A stretch of 64,000 nucleotides of DNA, taken from the NCBI GenBank assembly GCA_963677165.2, contig CAXXSX010000001.1, positions 1,025,543-1,089,542 of the forward strand, in the 5' to 3' direction. Under the pieces are notes generated by a model, which was not told the origin of the DNA, ran no database searches, and saw only the letters and a program-made list of their open reading frames with translations. Within the stretch, counting starts at the first letter, position 1. Every line of letters begins with the position of its first letter. The DNA is from JAFGXT01 sp963677165. Lineage in GTDB: Bacteria; Verrucomicrobiota; Lentisphaeria; Victivallales; SZUA-371. The translations under genes were made by a program, and so were the position numbers. Positions 27,456-37,162 of the stretch are shown here, piece by piece.

Positions 27456-29047
27456 GTGACGAGCCCCAAGCTCTGGAGTCGCTACTGCGAACACCTCTGC
27501 GTCCTTCCCCAGCTCGGCTTGAGCATGGATATCAGCCGAATGCGCTTCGCCTATGACTATTTTGCTGCGATGGAGCCGGCGGTCCCGCCGCGCCCTGCAG
27601 GAGATGGCCCAGCTCGAAAAGGGCGCCATCGCCAATATCGACGAAGGACGCCGCGTCGGTCATTACTGGCTGCGCAAGCCCGAACTGGCCCCTAGCCTAG
27701 AGATTGGCCAAGACATTCGCGACACCTTGACCAAGATCAAAGCCTTCGCCAAGGCCATCCACAAAGGCGACCTTCAAGCCGACGCCGGACCCTTCAATCG
27801 GCTCCTGGTGATCGGCATCGGTGGCTCGGCTCTCGGGCCTCAATTCGTCGCTGACGCTCTAGGCGACCCCAAAACTGACCCCATGGAGGTCTTCTTCTTC
27901 GACAACACCGACCCAGATGGCATGGACAGGGTCTTGCGCACCCTCGGCGAAGGCCTCAGCCAAACCCTGGTCTTGGTCATCTCCAAATCAGGCGGCACAC
28001 CGGAAACCCGCAACGGCATGCTCGCCGCCCAAGCGGCCTTCAAGACCGCCGGCCTCGACTTCGCCAAGCATGCCGTGGCCATCACCGGCGCCGGCTCCAA
28101 GCTCGACCAACTCGCCCAAGAAGAGCAGTGGCTCGATCGCTTCGCCATGTGGGATTGGGTCGGCGGCAGAACCAGCGTCACCTCCGCCGTCGGACTCCTC
28201 CCGGCCGCCCTCCAAGGGCTCGATATCGACAGCCTCCTCGCCGGCGCGGCCGCCTGCGACCAGGTCACCCGACGCGAAAGCCTGCGCCACAACCCCGCCG
28301 CCCTGCTGGCCCTCATGTGGTACTACGCAACCGGCGGCAAGGGTGAGAAAGACATGGTCATTCTCCCCTACAAAGACCGCCTCTTGCTCTTCAGCCGCTA
28401 CCTGCAACAGCTCATCATGGAGTCGCTGGGCAAGGGCAGCGATCTCGACGGCCACCACATCGCTCAGGGCATCGCCGTCTACGGCAACAAAGGCTCCACC
28501 GATCAACACGCCTACGTGCAGCAGCTGCGCGAAGGCATCAACAACTTCTTCGTCACCTTCATCGAGGTCCGTGAGCACGGCGGCCCACAACATCGAAGTC
28601 GAACCAGGGGTCACCGCCGGCGACTACCTCCAGGGCTTCTTGCGCGGCACCCGCGAGGCCCTCTATGACAACGGCCGCGAGTCCCTCACCCTCACCATCG
28701 ATCGGGTCGACGCATTCCATGTCGGCGTCCTCATCGCCCTCTATGAGCGGGCCGTCGGCTTCTATGCCTCGCTGATCCACATCAACGCCTATCACCAACC
28801 CGGCGTCGAGGCCGGCAAGAAAGCCGCCACCGCCGTGATCGCCCTGCAGGGACAGGTGATGCAGCTCCTCAAAGACCGCGCTGGCCACAAGATGCGCGCC
28901 GCGGAGCTCGCCTCGGCCATTGGCGCTGGCAACGAAGTCGAAGCCATCTTCCACGCCTTGCGCAACCTCGCCGTCAACCACCCTGAGGTTCATGAGCACT
29001 GCGAAGGCAATGATCCCGCGCGCTGGAGCTTCTGGCTGACCCAATAG
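27456..29047 (+). CDS. pgi: Glucose-6-phosphate isomerase (two frameshifts)
   Basis: Interconverts glucose-6-P and fructose-6-P. Starts at GTG 27456 with AAAGGAG upstream. The frame breaks near 27583 (an extra C in GGTCCCGCC) and again near 28566 (an extra C in GGTCCGTG). Joined, it shows VIGIGGSALGPQFVADAL, ISKSGGTPETRN, MWDWVGGRTSVTSAVG, GHHIAQGIAVYGNKGSTDQH and YLQGFLRGTREALYD, all typical Pgi motifs. The joined length, about 530 residues, is normal for the family. An indispensable gene with both halves conserved suggests sequencing error. Confidence 0.9.
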
Positions 29048-29148
29048 GCGCCCGCGGCGTCGAAGCTCAACAGCGCCACCGCATTGGGCACCCACAATGA
29101 GCGCGGAGCGCGTGCGTGGCCCAAGGCTGTACGCCAGCGACGAAGCTC

Positions 29149-29171
29149 AACGCGTTCGAAAACCAAGACCA
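29149..29171 (+). repeat. GCGTTCGAA intergenic motif, copy 6
   Basis: CAACGCGTTCGAAAACCAAG lies 4 bp from the stop of the convergent esterase-like gene. Confidence 0.6.
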
Positions 29172-29174
29172 AAA

Positions 29175-31053
29175 CTAGGGTACACGCTCCACCTGCAGCG
29201 TCTGCCAATCCCCCCCCACGGCGACGCCAGAGAGGGTCAATTCGCCCTTGGCGTTGGCCGTCGCCGTGCCGCTCTGGCTCCCCAAGCGCCACTGCACCAC
29301 CTCACCTGGGCTGAGCTGAAAGGCCTGCACCCGACGCAAAGTCAAATCGGCCGTGATCGGCGGTTCACCCGGGATTTCGTCGCCCACAGGTGGATAAGCC
29401 CAATCTGGCGGCGGCGACCCCGCGCCGTCGATCACCCGAATCGGCAGCTCGAAGCGGTCCACCGTGTCGACCAGAGCCCGGGCATCCCACCGCAGCAGGC
29501 GGTTGAGGACCCCGGCGCGGTCGCCATTCCAACCCGTGTCGCCCGGGGTCGCCAGATCGCCCGCATAGCCGCTCTCATCGCTCCAGCTTTGCTGACCATT
29601 GCCGCCGCCATCACCGGGATTGTTGTCGTGCGAGGCCTGGCTAAAGGCGACAAAGGCCTGGTCGCGACGCAGCGAGGTCGCGGCATCAAAGATGGGGTTG
29701 AGGCCCTGCTCCCACCACTGCTCACCGAGCACGGGATCAGCCGGCCCGTGGGCCCCCTCGTCCCACACCGCGAGGTGGCCTACGTGGTGTTCTTGCAGGC
29801 TTTGATAGAAGTTGAGGTCGGTGATGGGGCTGGCCTGGATGACGGCGCCAAAGTGGATGATGGGATCGTCCTTGCCGTGCTTGGTGGTGATGAACTGTTG
29901 GCGCGCCTCGACCTCATCCTGTAGCAGCAAGGTCAGGTCTTGGGCATCCCAAACCGTGCGCCCATCGCCGCTGCCGAGGCTCGCCTCGGGGCTGCCCCAC
30001 AGCGTGCTCAGCTGGGCGATGCGGCTCGGTCGGTGGTTGCGCGCGACCGTCTGGCCAATGGTGGCGTGGACCCAGGCGAAGTGCCGCGCGTGCCGCAAAC
30101 CAATCATCGCCGCCCCCGCGCCACCCATGGAACCACCTTCGATATAGACCCGCTCGGCATCGGCACCAGAGTAGTTGCGCAGCACCCAGTCTAAGAGGTG
30201 CATCACCCGACGCGCCGTATATGGCGGCGCCTCACCTGTGCTCGGCGCGCTGCCTGGCAGGCTCGCCCCATAGCCCCACCAATAGGTGTTCTCAGGATCA
30301 TGTGGGGCGATCCTAAACTCGCCCGACCACCCCTCCTGCCAAGGCTCACCGCCGAAGCCATGGAGCACCAAACGCACCGCAAGGGCGCGGCGCTGCTGGC
30401 CTCACTCGGCGCCATCACGTAGGCCGAGAAGGTGCGCCCCGCATAACCAGGGCTGTCGAGGAAGGTGTCGGTGGTCTGCTCGACCCGCAGGCGCACGAAG
30501 CCATCGCCGTACTGGGTGTCGACGACGCGCGGCGCAGGCGGCGCGATGCTGTCGTTGACCGCAATATCCAATGAAAAGCTCCGCCGCCCCTGCTCGCCTA
30601 CGGCCTGCAAATCGATGCTGTAGTCGCGGCCCCCTTGGGTAAAATCGGGGGTAAAACTGAGGGTCCTCGTGGCCACATCCCAGCTGGCTCCAGGGGGCAA
30701 ATTGAGCGCGTAGAGACGCGCGCTTGAGGGCTCGACCCCAAAGCTCATGGTGAATGGCTGCTCCTCCTCGAGCGCCCCGGGCTGGCTAAAGATGAGCTCG
30801 ATATCCTCATCGATCAGGTCGAAATCACCCGCGGTCTCCGACCCTTGATCGGCCGCGTCTTGGTCGGACTGCGCGCTGTCCTCCTCCGCTTCGTCTTGTT
30901 TTTGGGTGTCACCGGCGGCCAAGTCGTCGTCCTGAGCTTCGACAAGCCCATCAAAGTCGACGAGGTCTCTGACCCTCGAATCGGCCCACCTGCGTCGTCG
31001 CAAGCCACCGAAAACCAGAGCACAAAGCCGAGCAAGATCCCTATCCTCTTCAT
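29175..31053 (-). CDS. Lipoprotein with Ig-like domain and alpha/beta-hydrolase (esterase) domain (two frameshifts)
   Basis: Starts at 31053 with a lipoprotein signal (MKRIGILLGFVLWFSVAC). An acidic linker follows after a missing base near 31004. A cadherin/putative-Ig-like domain comes next (LPPGASWDVATRTLSFTPDF). A second break near 30385 (one C missing in CGCCCTTG) leads into an alpha/beta-hydrolase: LVLHGFGGEPWQ and the nucleophile elbow GGSMGGAGA. The layout resembles secreted polyester or feruloyl esterases, anchored at the cell surface. Substrate unknown. It is convergent with pgi. Confidence 0.72.
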
Positions 31054-31221
31054 TTAAACCCCTCTTCAAATGTCCGAACCCAGGGTAGTTGGGAGGAGCG
31101 CTTTCAGGCAAGCACCGAAAGTCGAAGCCCCAGCACAAGGCCTGAGCAGCACCAAGGGCAAGAGAGCATTGCAGCACGCAGGGACAAAGCCACAAAGATA
31201 CCGAACGGCTTTTGGGAAGGT

Positions 31222-31242
31222 GATTTTTTGCTTTCGAACGCG
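31222..31242 (-). repeat. GCGTTCGAA intergenic motif, copy 7
   Basis: The minus strand reads CGCGTTCGAAAGCAAAAAAT. It lies in the 354-bp divergent gap between the esterase-like lipoprotein and the LysE-type transporter; nothing else was recognised there. Confidence 0.55.
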
Positions 31243-31407
31243 ATTTAATCGTGGAATGCGCCCAATATTCGGCCCCACGCATCGCGCCCGGCGCTTTCAA
31301 AAAGCCGCACGCCTGGTGAAAAACTGGACAAAGACGCAAGTGAACAGGTATTGAGAGGCAGCTGTTGCGCTTTCGGCAGCGGCGAGTTCCACACCTCAAA
31401 GGAGAGG

Positions 31408-32019
31408 ATGCTAGCGCTCATCCAAGGCTTGATCGTCGGCTTGACCGTGGCGATTCCCCTCGGTCCTGCGGGCTTATTGTGTCTGGAGCGGACCATCGCT
31501 GATGGGCGCTGGGCCGGGCTGAGCAGTGGCCTGGGCATGGCCCTCGCTGACACCACCTTTGCCTTCATCGCCGCTTTTGGCCTCACCATCTTATCCGACT
31601 CGATTTCGAGCCATCAGCCGCTCATTCAAGGTGTGGGTGGAATCATTCTGCTCTTCGTCGGGCTCTATATGTCCCTGCGCCACGCCAAACACACTTGCCC
31701 CAAGCCCCGCACCTATCGCACGGCCTTGCGGGCGAGCCTCACGACCTATGCGCTCACCCTGACCAACCCGGCGACCATTTTGGTTATCTTGGCGCTCTTC
31801 GCCAGCATGGGCGTCGGCATCTCCGAAGGCGGGGTCTTGAGCGCAACCTTTGCCGTCATTGGGGTCTTTGCTGGGTCCTTGTTTTGGGCTCTGAGTATTG
31901 CCGCTGGAGGCAGCGCCCTGCGCCGCCATCTGCATCAGCGCGTTGGATTGATCAAACGCGGCACTGGCGTCGTCATGGCGCTCATTGGTGCCGTCGCATT
32001 AATGGCCTTGGTTTTCTAG
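31408..32019 (+). CDS. LysE/RhtB-family membrane transporter
   Basis: 203 residues from ATG 31408 (AAAGGAGAGG just upstream). The LysE signature is at the N-terminus (LIVGLTVAIPLGPAGLLCLE, GLSSGLGMALADTTFAFIAA) and there are six predicted membrane helices. The family exports amino acids or related small molecules. It leads a run of selenium-associated genes with a 26-bp gap to the YedF-like gene. Whether it moves a sulfur/selenium amino acid is inference from context. Confidence 0.8.
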   Translation: MLALIQGLIVGLTVAIPLGPAGLLCLERTIADGRWAGLSSGLGMALADTTFAFIAAFGLTILSDSISSHQPLIQGVGGIILLFVGLYMSLRHAKHTCPKPRTYRTALRASLTTYALTLTNPATILVILALFASMGVGISEGGVLSATFAVIGVFAGSLFWALSIAAGGSALRRHLHQRVGLIKRGTGVVMALIGAVALMALVF

Positions 32020-32045
32020 TGCAATGAAAACCATAGGGTGGAAGG

Positions 32046-32405
32046 ATGAAGGAGATGACAGATAAACTCGGAGATAGCGTCCTTTATTTAACCAGCGACA
32101 TCATCGGCTCGGGCGACGACAAGCTGGGAGGGGTGTTGATGAAGTCATTCCTCAACAGCGTCGAAGAGCTGGACCATCCCCCTCATGTCGTCCTCTTGCT
32201 CAATGGCGCCGTCAAGCTCGCCGTTGAAGGCGCCAAGACCCTAGACACCCTGCAGCGCCTCGAGGCCATGGGGGTCAAGATCTGGGCCTGTGGCACCTGC
32301 CTCGATTTCTTTGACTTGAAGGCCAAGCTCGGAGTAGGGAAGGTCGGCTGCATGAGAGATACCGTCGAGCTGCTCAATAAGGCCGGCCGCGTCATCAAAC
32401 CCTAG
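32046..32405 (+). CDS. YedF-like selenium-metabolism protein (DsrE/F fold)
   Basis: 119 residues matching the C-terminal DsrE-like domain of YedF: SDIIGSGDDKLGGVLMKSFL, LLNGAVKLAVEGAKTLDTL and VKIWACGTCLDFFDLKAKL with the conserved Cys pair. The N-terminal TusA-like domain of longer YedF proteins is absent. In the literature this family tracks with SelD. It may carry persulfide or selenide on Cys. The two following genes are the usual companions (cysteine-desulfurase family protein, DUF3343). There is an 18-bp gap to the next gene. Confidence 0.85.
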   Translation: MKEMTDKLGDSVLYLTSDIIGSGDDKLGGVLMKSFLNSVEELDHPPHVVLLLNGAVKLAVEGAKTLDTLQRLEAMGVKIWACGTCLDFFDLKAKLGVGKVGCMRDTVELLNKAGRVIKP

Positions 32406-32423
32406 CCTCCAAGGGAGGGCGAT

Positions 32424-33587
32424 ATGGACTCGAGCTCAAAGATTTACCTCGATCACGCCTCAACCTCTTTCCCAAAATCCGAGGCCGGGCTCAACGCCAT
32501 CAACCACTACCTGCGCACCGTCGGCGCCAACCCTGGGCGCGCTGGGCACTGCCTGGCTGCTGAGTCTGGGCGCATCATTTATGGTGCCCGCCGGGCGGTG
32601 GCGACCCTCATCAACGCCGAAGACTCCCGCAATATCGTCTTCGCGCCCAACGCCACCTGGGGGCTCAACCTCGTCCTCTCCAGCTTCCTCAAGCCTGGCG
32701 ATCGGGTGCTGGTCTCCTCCATGGAGCACAACTCGATGATGCGCCCCTTGCGCGCCATCGAGGCCAAGCTGGGGCTCGAGGTCGTCGAAATCCCCGCCGA
32801 CAGCCAGGGCCTGCTTGATTTCGATGCCCTGCGCGAGCTCGTCACCGACGAAACCAAGCTCGTCGCCATCAACCACTCCTCCAATGTGGTGGGCTCCATC
32901 GTCCCCCTCCACGAGGTCAGAGCCTGCATCGGCGAGCTGCCTTTATTGGTCGACGCCGCCCAGAGCGCCGGCAGCCTGCCCATTGATGTCCGTCGCCACC
33001 AGATCGACTTCCTCGCCTTTACGGGTCACAAAGCCCTGCTCGGCCCCCAAGGCACCGGCGGCCTCTACATCCGCCCTGGGCGCGACCAAGAAATGGATAC
33101 CTTCATCTGTGGGGGCACGGGCTCGCGCTCCGAGTCCCACCAGCAACCCGAGCTCCTCCCCGATCGCTTTGAATCGGGCACCGTCAATGCCCCGGGAATC
33201 GCCGGACTGGGGGCCTCCATCGAAGAGCTCCTCGACACCGGCGTCGAGCGACTCTTGGCCCATAAACGCCAGCTGCTGCAGCGCCTCGAAGACGCCCTGA
33301 GCACCATTGATGGCGTCAAACTCTACGGCCCCACCAACCCCCAAGAGCGCACCCCCGTCTGCTCCTTCAATATCCGTGATGAGAGCCCCAGTCGCGTAGC
33401 CTTCGCCCTCGACCGGCAGTACAATATCCTTGTCCGCGCCGGCCTGCACTGCACCCCCATGGCCCACCGCTCAATTGGGACCTTCCCTACTGGAACGGTC
33501 CGCATCTCCCTCGGCCGCACCAGCACCGAAGAAGAAATTGACAAGGCCGCTGAAGCGATCGCCCAGGTCGCAGCGAAGATGGTTTGA
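32424..33587 (+). CDS. Cysteine desulfurase family protein (selenium-linked type)
   Basis: 387 residues, class V aminotransferase fold. It shows IYLDHASTSFPKSEAGLNAI, NATWGLNLVLSSFLKPGDRV, the PLP lysine in AFTGHKALLGPQGTGGLYI and a conserved Cys in VRAGLHCTPMAH. It belongs to the desulfurase-like group (EGA type) found next to YedF and DUF3343 and is expected to release sulfur or selenium from cysteine/selenocysteine onto a carrier. AAGGGAGGGC precedes the ATG. It is part of the same operon. Confidence 0.88.
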   Translation: MDSSSKIYLDHASTSFPKSEAGLNAINHYLRTVGANPGRAGHCLAAESGRIIYGARRAVATLINAEDSRNIVFAPNATWGLNLVLSSFLKPGDRVLVSSMEHNSMMRPLRAIEAKLGLEVVEIPADSQGLLDFDALRELVTDETKLVAINHSSNVVGSIVPLHEVRACIGELPLLVDAAQSAGSLPIDVRRHQIDFLAFTGHKALLGPQGTGGLYIRPGRDQEMDTFICGGTGSRSESHQQPELLPDRFESGTVNAPGIAGLGASIEELLDTGVERLLAHKRQLLQRLEDALSTIDGVKLYGPTNPQERTPVCSFNIRDESPSRVAFALDRQYNILVRAGLHCTPMAHRSIGTFPTGTVRISLGRTSTEEEIDKAAEAIAQVAAKMV

Positions 33588-33591
33588 CCCT

Positions 33592-33852
33592 ATGAGTCAA
33601 CGCTATTTCGTCATCCTCAAGTCGATCCACGATGTCATGGCCGCCGAGCACCTCCTGGTCTGCCAGGGCCTCTGGTGCGATATGGTGCCCACCCCCCGCG
33701 TATTGAGCTCGGATTGTGGCATGGCCATCGAGTTCAAAGCCGAAGAGCACAAAGAGGTCTACGCCACCCTCAAAGGTGGCCGCGCCCTCGTCGAAGGTTT
33801 CTTCGCGCTGGACGACGGCGGCGCCCAAAGCCTATCGCCGCCGCGCCGATGA
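33592..33852 (+). CDS. DUF3343 protein, putative Se/S carrier
   Basis: 86 residues starting 4 bp after the desulfurase stop. It shows the DUF3343 pattern: YFVILKSIHDVMAAEHLLVC, a middle PTPRVLSSDCGMAIEF segment with the conserved Ser-x-Cys-Gly, and a short helical end. The family is annotated as a putative Se/S carrier because of its co-occurrence with SelD and YedF. It overlaps the following aminotransferase by four bases (ATGA). Confidence 0.85.
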   Translation: MSQRYFVILKSIHDVMAAEHLLVCQGLWCDMVPTPRVLSSDCGMAIEFKAEEHKEVYATLKGGRALVEGFFALDDGGAQSLSPPRR

Positions 33853-35012
33853 GCTCGCCCTTCGACATCCCCATCGATCGCGGCGACCTCGACACCGTCA
33901 AGCTCGGCTTGTGTCGCGCCCGCTATCTCAGCGAAGACCTCCTCCCCATGTGGGTCGCGGATATGGACTTCGCCGGGCCCGACTTTTTGGCCTCCGCCCT
34001 CGCCGATCGCGCCGCCAAAGGCTGCTTTGGCTATACCATGGGCGCGCCTGAGCTGCCCCAGCTCATCGCCCACTGGCAGCATCAGCAGCATGGCTGGTCC
34101 ATCGACCCCGAAGCCGTCCTGCTGCTTCAAGGGGTGGTCCCCTCCATGGCCTACTGCCTCGACGTCTTCACCCAACCCGGCGACGCCGTCGTGGTCCAGC
34201 CACCGGTCTACTATCCCTTCTATCAGATCATCGAGGCGCGCCAGCGCCAGGTGTGGCGCAACCCCCTGCGCTGCGTCGACACCGGCTACGAGATGGACCT
34301 CGACCACCTCGAGGCCCTCTTTCGCAAGGGCCCCAAGGCCATGCTGCTGTGCAGCCCCCACAACCCCATTGGCTTGGTCTGGCCCAAAAACACCCTGCGC
34401 GCCCTCGGCGAGCTCGCGCTGCGCCATGAGGTGCTCCTCATCGTCGATGAAATCCACGCCGATCTGGTCTTTGAAGGCTCCCACACACCCATCGCCTCCC
34501 TCAGCCCAGCCCTGGGCCAACATTGCATCACCCTCTCCTCGCCGGGCAAGAGCTTCAACATGCCCGGCCTCGGCGCCTCCTTCGCCATCATCCCCAATGC
34601 CGAAAAGCGCCGCCAACTGCGCCAGCAGCTCGCCGCCCACTTCATCCACGGCCCCAACCTCTTCGGGCTGCTGGCCATGGAGCAGGTCTACCGCGAAGGG
34701 CGCCCATGGCTCACCGAGCTCTTGGCATACCTCAAGGCCAATATCGAGCACTTTAGCAAAAGGCTCACCGCCGAGTTGCCTCAGATCGGCCTCTACAAGC
34801 CCCAAGGCGGCTACCTCATGTGGCTCGACTTTCGCCGCTTGGGCCTCTCCGACAGCGCCCTCAAGACCCAAATGGTCAACCGAGCCAAGCTGGGGCTGAG
34901 CGCGGGCATCGAGTTCGGGCCCGAAGGCAGCGGCTTCATGCGCATCAACTTGGCGGCGCCGCGCCGCCAAGTTGATGACGCGGCGGGGCGTCTGATTCGG
35001 GCTTTTGGTTAA
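33849..35012 (+). CDS. MalY/PatB-type aminotransferase (C-S beta-lyase)
   Basis: 387 residues from ATG 33849, which overlaps the DUF3343 stop. It is fold-type I PLP: PMWVADMDFAGPDFLASALA near the start is the MalY/PatB signature, with FGYTMGAPELPQLIAHWQ, NPIGLVWPKNTL, VDEIHADLVFEGSHTPI and the PLP lysine in SSPGKSFNMPGL. Such enzymes cleave cystathionine, or sometimes cysteine and selenium analogues. Being last in a selenium-linked operon, it could supply thiol or selenide; that is inference. Confidence 0.88.
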   Translation: MSSPFDIPIDRGDLDTVKLGLCRARYLSEDLLPMWVADMDFAGPDFLASALADRAAKGCFGYTMGAPELPQLIAHWQHQQHGWSIDPEAVLLLQGVVPSMAYCLDVFTQPGDAVVVQPPVYYPFYQIIEARQRQVWRNPLRCVDTGYEMDLDHLEALFRKGPKAMLLCSPHNPIGLVWPKNTLRALGELALRHEVLLIVDEIHADLVFEGSHTPIASLSPALGQHCITLSSPGKSFNMPGLGASFAIIPNAEKRRQLRQQLAAHFIHGPNLFGLLAMEQVYREGRPWLTELLAYLKANIEHFSKRLTAELPQIGLYKPQGGYLMWLDFRRLGLSDSALKTQMVNRAKLGLSAGIEFGPEGSGFMRINLAAPRRQVDDAAGRLIRAFG

Positions 35013-35040
35013 GGGAAGCTCTGGTCCGACAAATGACCAA

Positions 35041-35157
35041 ACGCCTCTTCGCCCTAGGGGCTCAGCTCTTTCCACTTTGCCTGGAGAGAAAAGTGTCGCA
35101 TTCGCGACGGATTGGGTTGCCATTCGCCACTAGGTCAGCAATGGCGAGAACATGATT
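35041..35157. repeat. Partial copy of the DUF559-flanking repeat
   Basis: Diverged copy of the first half of the repeat at 35203 (CGCCTCTTCGCCCT, AAAGTGTCGCATTCGCGACG, GCAATGGCGAGA). Confidence 0.7.
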
Positions 35158-35202
35158 GCACACGACACCACAATAGATGCAGCAGTGACTGAGCTAAACG
35201 CT

Positions 35203-35450
35203 CGCGAAGCCCCTGAATCACCTCTCTCTTCGCCCTGCGGGCTCAGCTCTCTCCACTTTGCGTGGAGAGAAAAGTGTCGCATTCGCGACGGTTTGGCTTG
35301 CCATTCGCCTCCAAGTTAGCAATGGCGAGACCATCAATACGCTCGCCACCGCCACATAAACAGCCCATGACCAAACAAAACGGTCGCAAAGCGACCCTAC
35401 CTCTCCTTTGTTCAAAGGAGAGGCGCCCGCCCAAAGGGCGGCGGAGAGGA
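35203..35450. repeat. Left direct repeat flanking the DUF559 gene
   Basis: About 248 bp, roughly 90 percent like the copy at 36201-36449 by eye. It contains stems GGTCGCAAAGCGACC, CTCTCCTTTGTTCAAAGGAG and CGCCCGCCCAAAGGGCGGCG. Confidence 0.85.
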
Positions 35451-35552
35451 TTCTCCAGCTTCGCAACATTTGGCTTCTGCAACTCGCCCTCTGTTTTGTG
35501 CCACCCTAATATCAACGCTCAACCACAACCCTTTTGGTGAGAACGAAGACCC

Positions 35553-35911
35553 ATGGCGATCAAAAAAACATTTCCCGGACAAGAAATTGCAAAAGAACTC
35601 AGAAGGGATTCTACAGCTGCTGAAAATCAAGCCTGGGCGCTGCTTCGCGCAAAACGGATGGGTTTTAAACTTCGTCGTCAACACCAAGTTGGCCCATTCT
35701 TCCTCGATTTCTACTGCCCGTCACTGAACCTGGCCATTGAGTTGGATGGCAGCTGTCATACTCAAATGATGCTAAAGCCCAAGATATGGAACGGCAACTC
35801 TATCTAAATGTAATGGGGATTCGTGTTGTGCGAATTAGAAATGAAGAGCTGACGAAAGAGAAAATCCAAAGAATCATCGATTGGTACTCTTCAGATCAGC
35901 TCGTTGATTAG
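35553..35911 (+). CDS. DUF559 (Vsr/PD-(D/E)XK-like) endonuclease-domain protein, one frameshift
   Basis: About 119 residues when joined. The first frame reads AENQAWALLRAKRMGFKLRR, FFLDFYCPSLNLAIELDGSC, the DUF559 core with D and E-x-D active-site residues. The frame then shifts near 35765-35770 (one base missing) and continues as DAKAQDMERQLYLNVMGIRV to a TAG at 35909-35911. The family is short single-domain nucleases of unknown target. It sits alone between two 250-bp direct repeats, and the first base of a MITE supplies the last base of its stop codon. Confidence 0.8.
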
Positions 35912-36068
35912 GGTCTGCGCGTAAATAAAGTAACTGAATTCGGCAAAGTGAGCGCGTCGAGTTCACGGAGCGGATTCGCAGTCATAGTGGGCTATTACAA
36001 GGATTCGCGACACAGAAATCGGCGTGCTCACGAGTCGCAGAAAGATCAGTTTATTTACAAGCAGACCC
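35911..36068. repeat. MITE-like element, family 1
   Basis: 158 bp, nearly identical to the tandem pair at 7870 and 8031. It has the same termini and is flanked by TTA at 35908-35910 and 36069-36071. It is inserted at the DUF559 stop codon. Confidence 0.87.
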
Positions 36069-36200
36069 TTAGTCCAATACTCCACGAGAGTTCGTCACAG
36101 GGTTCAGCCATTTCGTCCAAGTTGTATTGCCTTTCGCCTCCAAAGCAACAATGGCCCACTCGCCACAGTGTATTTGCATTGAAAGACCAAACGAATCGAT

Positions 36201-36449
36201 CGCGAAGCCCCTGAATCACCTCTCTCTTCGCCCTGCGGGCTCAGCTCTCTCCACTTTGCGTGGAGAGAAAAGTGTCGCATACGCGACGGCTTGGGTTGCC
36301 ATTCGTCTCCAAATTAGCAATGGCGAGATCATCAGCTCACTCGCCACCGCCACATAAACAGCAATGACTAAACAAAACGGTCGCAAAGCGACCCTTTCCT
36401 CTCCTTTGTTCAAAGGAGAGGCGCCCGCCCAAAGGGCGGCGGAGAGGAT
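36201..36449. repeat. Right direct repeat flanking the DUF559 gene
   Basis: Second full copy of the 35203-35450 repeat, with the same three stems. A fragment of its right end (CGCCCGCCCAAAGGGCGGAG) recurs at 39311-39332, after the lipoprotein array. Confidence 0.85.
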
Positions 36450-36589
36450 GGCCATCTCGCTAGCCACCGCCACATAAACAGCCCATAACCAAAACAATAC
36501 GGCCACAGGGGCGGCCTAGAGCATCGAATAGCTTGACTCAAACTTGGCGGTCGTCCAAGCTTCTAAGCAAAGCTCTACGAGTAGGCACA

Positions 36590-37162
36590 ATGCATATTTC
36601 AACACCAATGCTGCTGCTGGCTATCCTAATTATCGGATGCGCTTCGCAAGGCTGCTCCCAAGTTAAATGTAGGCCCAAAGTGGTGAACATGGGACATACT
36701 CTTGTAGATTTTATGCATTACCCCGCTTCGTCAGAAGAGAAATGTGAACGATTTCTTCACCCGTTCATAACACACGGAAGATACACTCTTCATGCTTACT
36801 TCAAATGGAAACACCCTGAAAAAGTCTCAGACGTCTTCATTAGAGTTTACATTATAAATTCCGAAATAACCTTTGAACAGTTCTTCCCCGGCACTCCAAC
36901 CAAAGAAATGTATTTCTCTATCCCAGTTGATGCTGGTCTCTGTTCTGTGGAGATCGGCTCTAAAAAAGGGCAATCGATTGTTTCCAGCTATTTTTGGGCT
37001 GAGTTGGACCAGTATCGAGAATACACCGAGCTCATCCGCGCTGCCCTCAAGGCCGCCCTGAATAGCCCTCCTGTCACTACCATGAAGAAACTTCTGCCAA
37101 CTCCACTCATGCTTTTATATGGCTACTCAACGCAAGGCTGCTCTCATATAATGCTCACCTAA
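36590..37162 (+). CDS. Tandem lipoprotein family, member 1
   Basis: About 190 residues from ATG 36590. Lipoprotein signal MHISTPMLLLAILIIGC with Cys as lipid site. The family core is visible: SSEEKCERFLHPF, YTLHAYFKWKHPEKVSDVFI, TKEMYFSIP and YFWAELDQYREYTELIRAAL. I recognise no known family. The last 28 residues (from TTMKKLLPTPL) are a read-through into the start of another, truncated copy, so the original stop has been lost. AT-richer than the flanking housekeeping genes. Probably exposed in the periplasm or on the surface. Confidence 0.7.
   Translation: MHISTPMLLLAILIIGCASQGCSQVKCRPKVVNMGHTLVDFMHYPASSEEKCERFLHPFITHGRYTLHAYFKWKHPEKVSDVFIRVYIINSEITFEQFFPGTPTKEMYFSIPVDAGLCSVEIGSKKGQSIVSSYFWAELDQYREYTELIRAALKAALNSPPVTTMKKLLPTPLMLLYGYSTQGCSHIMLT
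37078..37161 (+). pseudogene. Truncated start of a fifth lipoprotein paralogue
   Basis: ACCATGAAGAAACTTCTGCC and the next 60 bp align with the signal-peptide region of members 3 and 4 (ACCATGAAAAGACTTCTGCC, GGCTGCTCTCAT, ATGCTCACC), then similarity stops. It is fused in frame to the end of member 1. Confidence 0.65.

Noticed and set aside
33759..35123. A 454-residue antisense open frame opposite the MalY/PatB gene, and similar long antisense frames opposite pgi, the spermidine synthase and the 27-kb barrel protein
   Set aside because: High GC content with strong third-position bias keeps the opposite strand open. Composition is low-complexity and shows no family motifs, while the sense frames do.
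36201..36449. The direct repeats around DUF559 considered as att sites of an integrative element
   Set aside because: No integrase or recombinase gene lies between or beside them and they are far longer than usual att cores.
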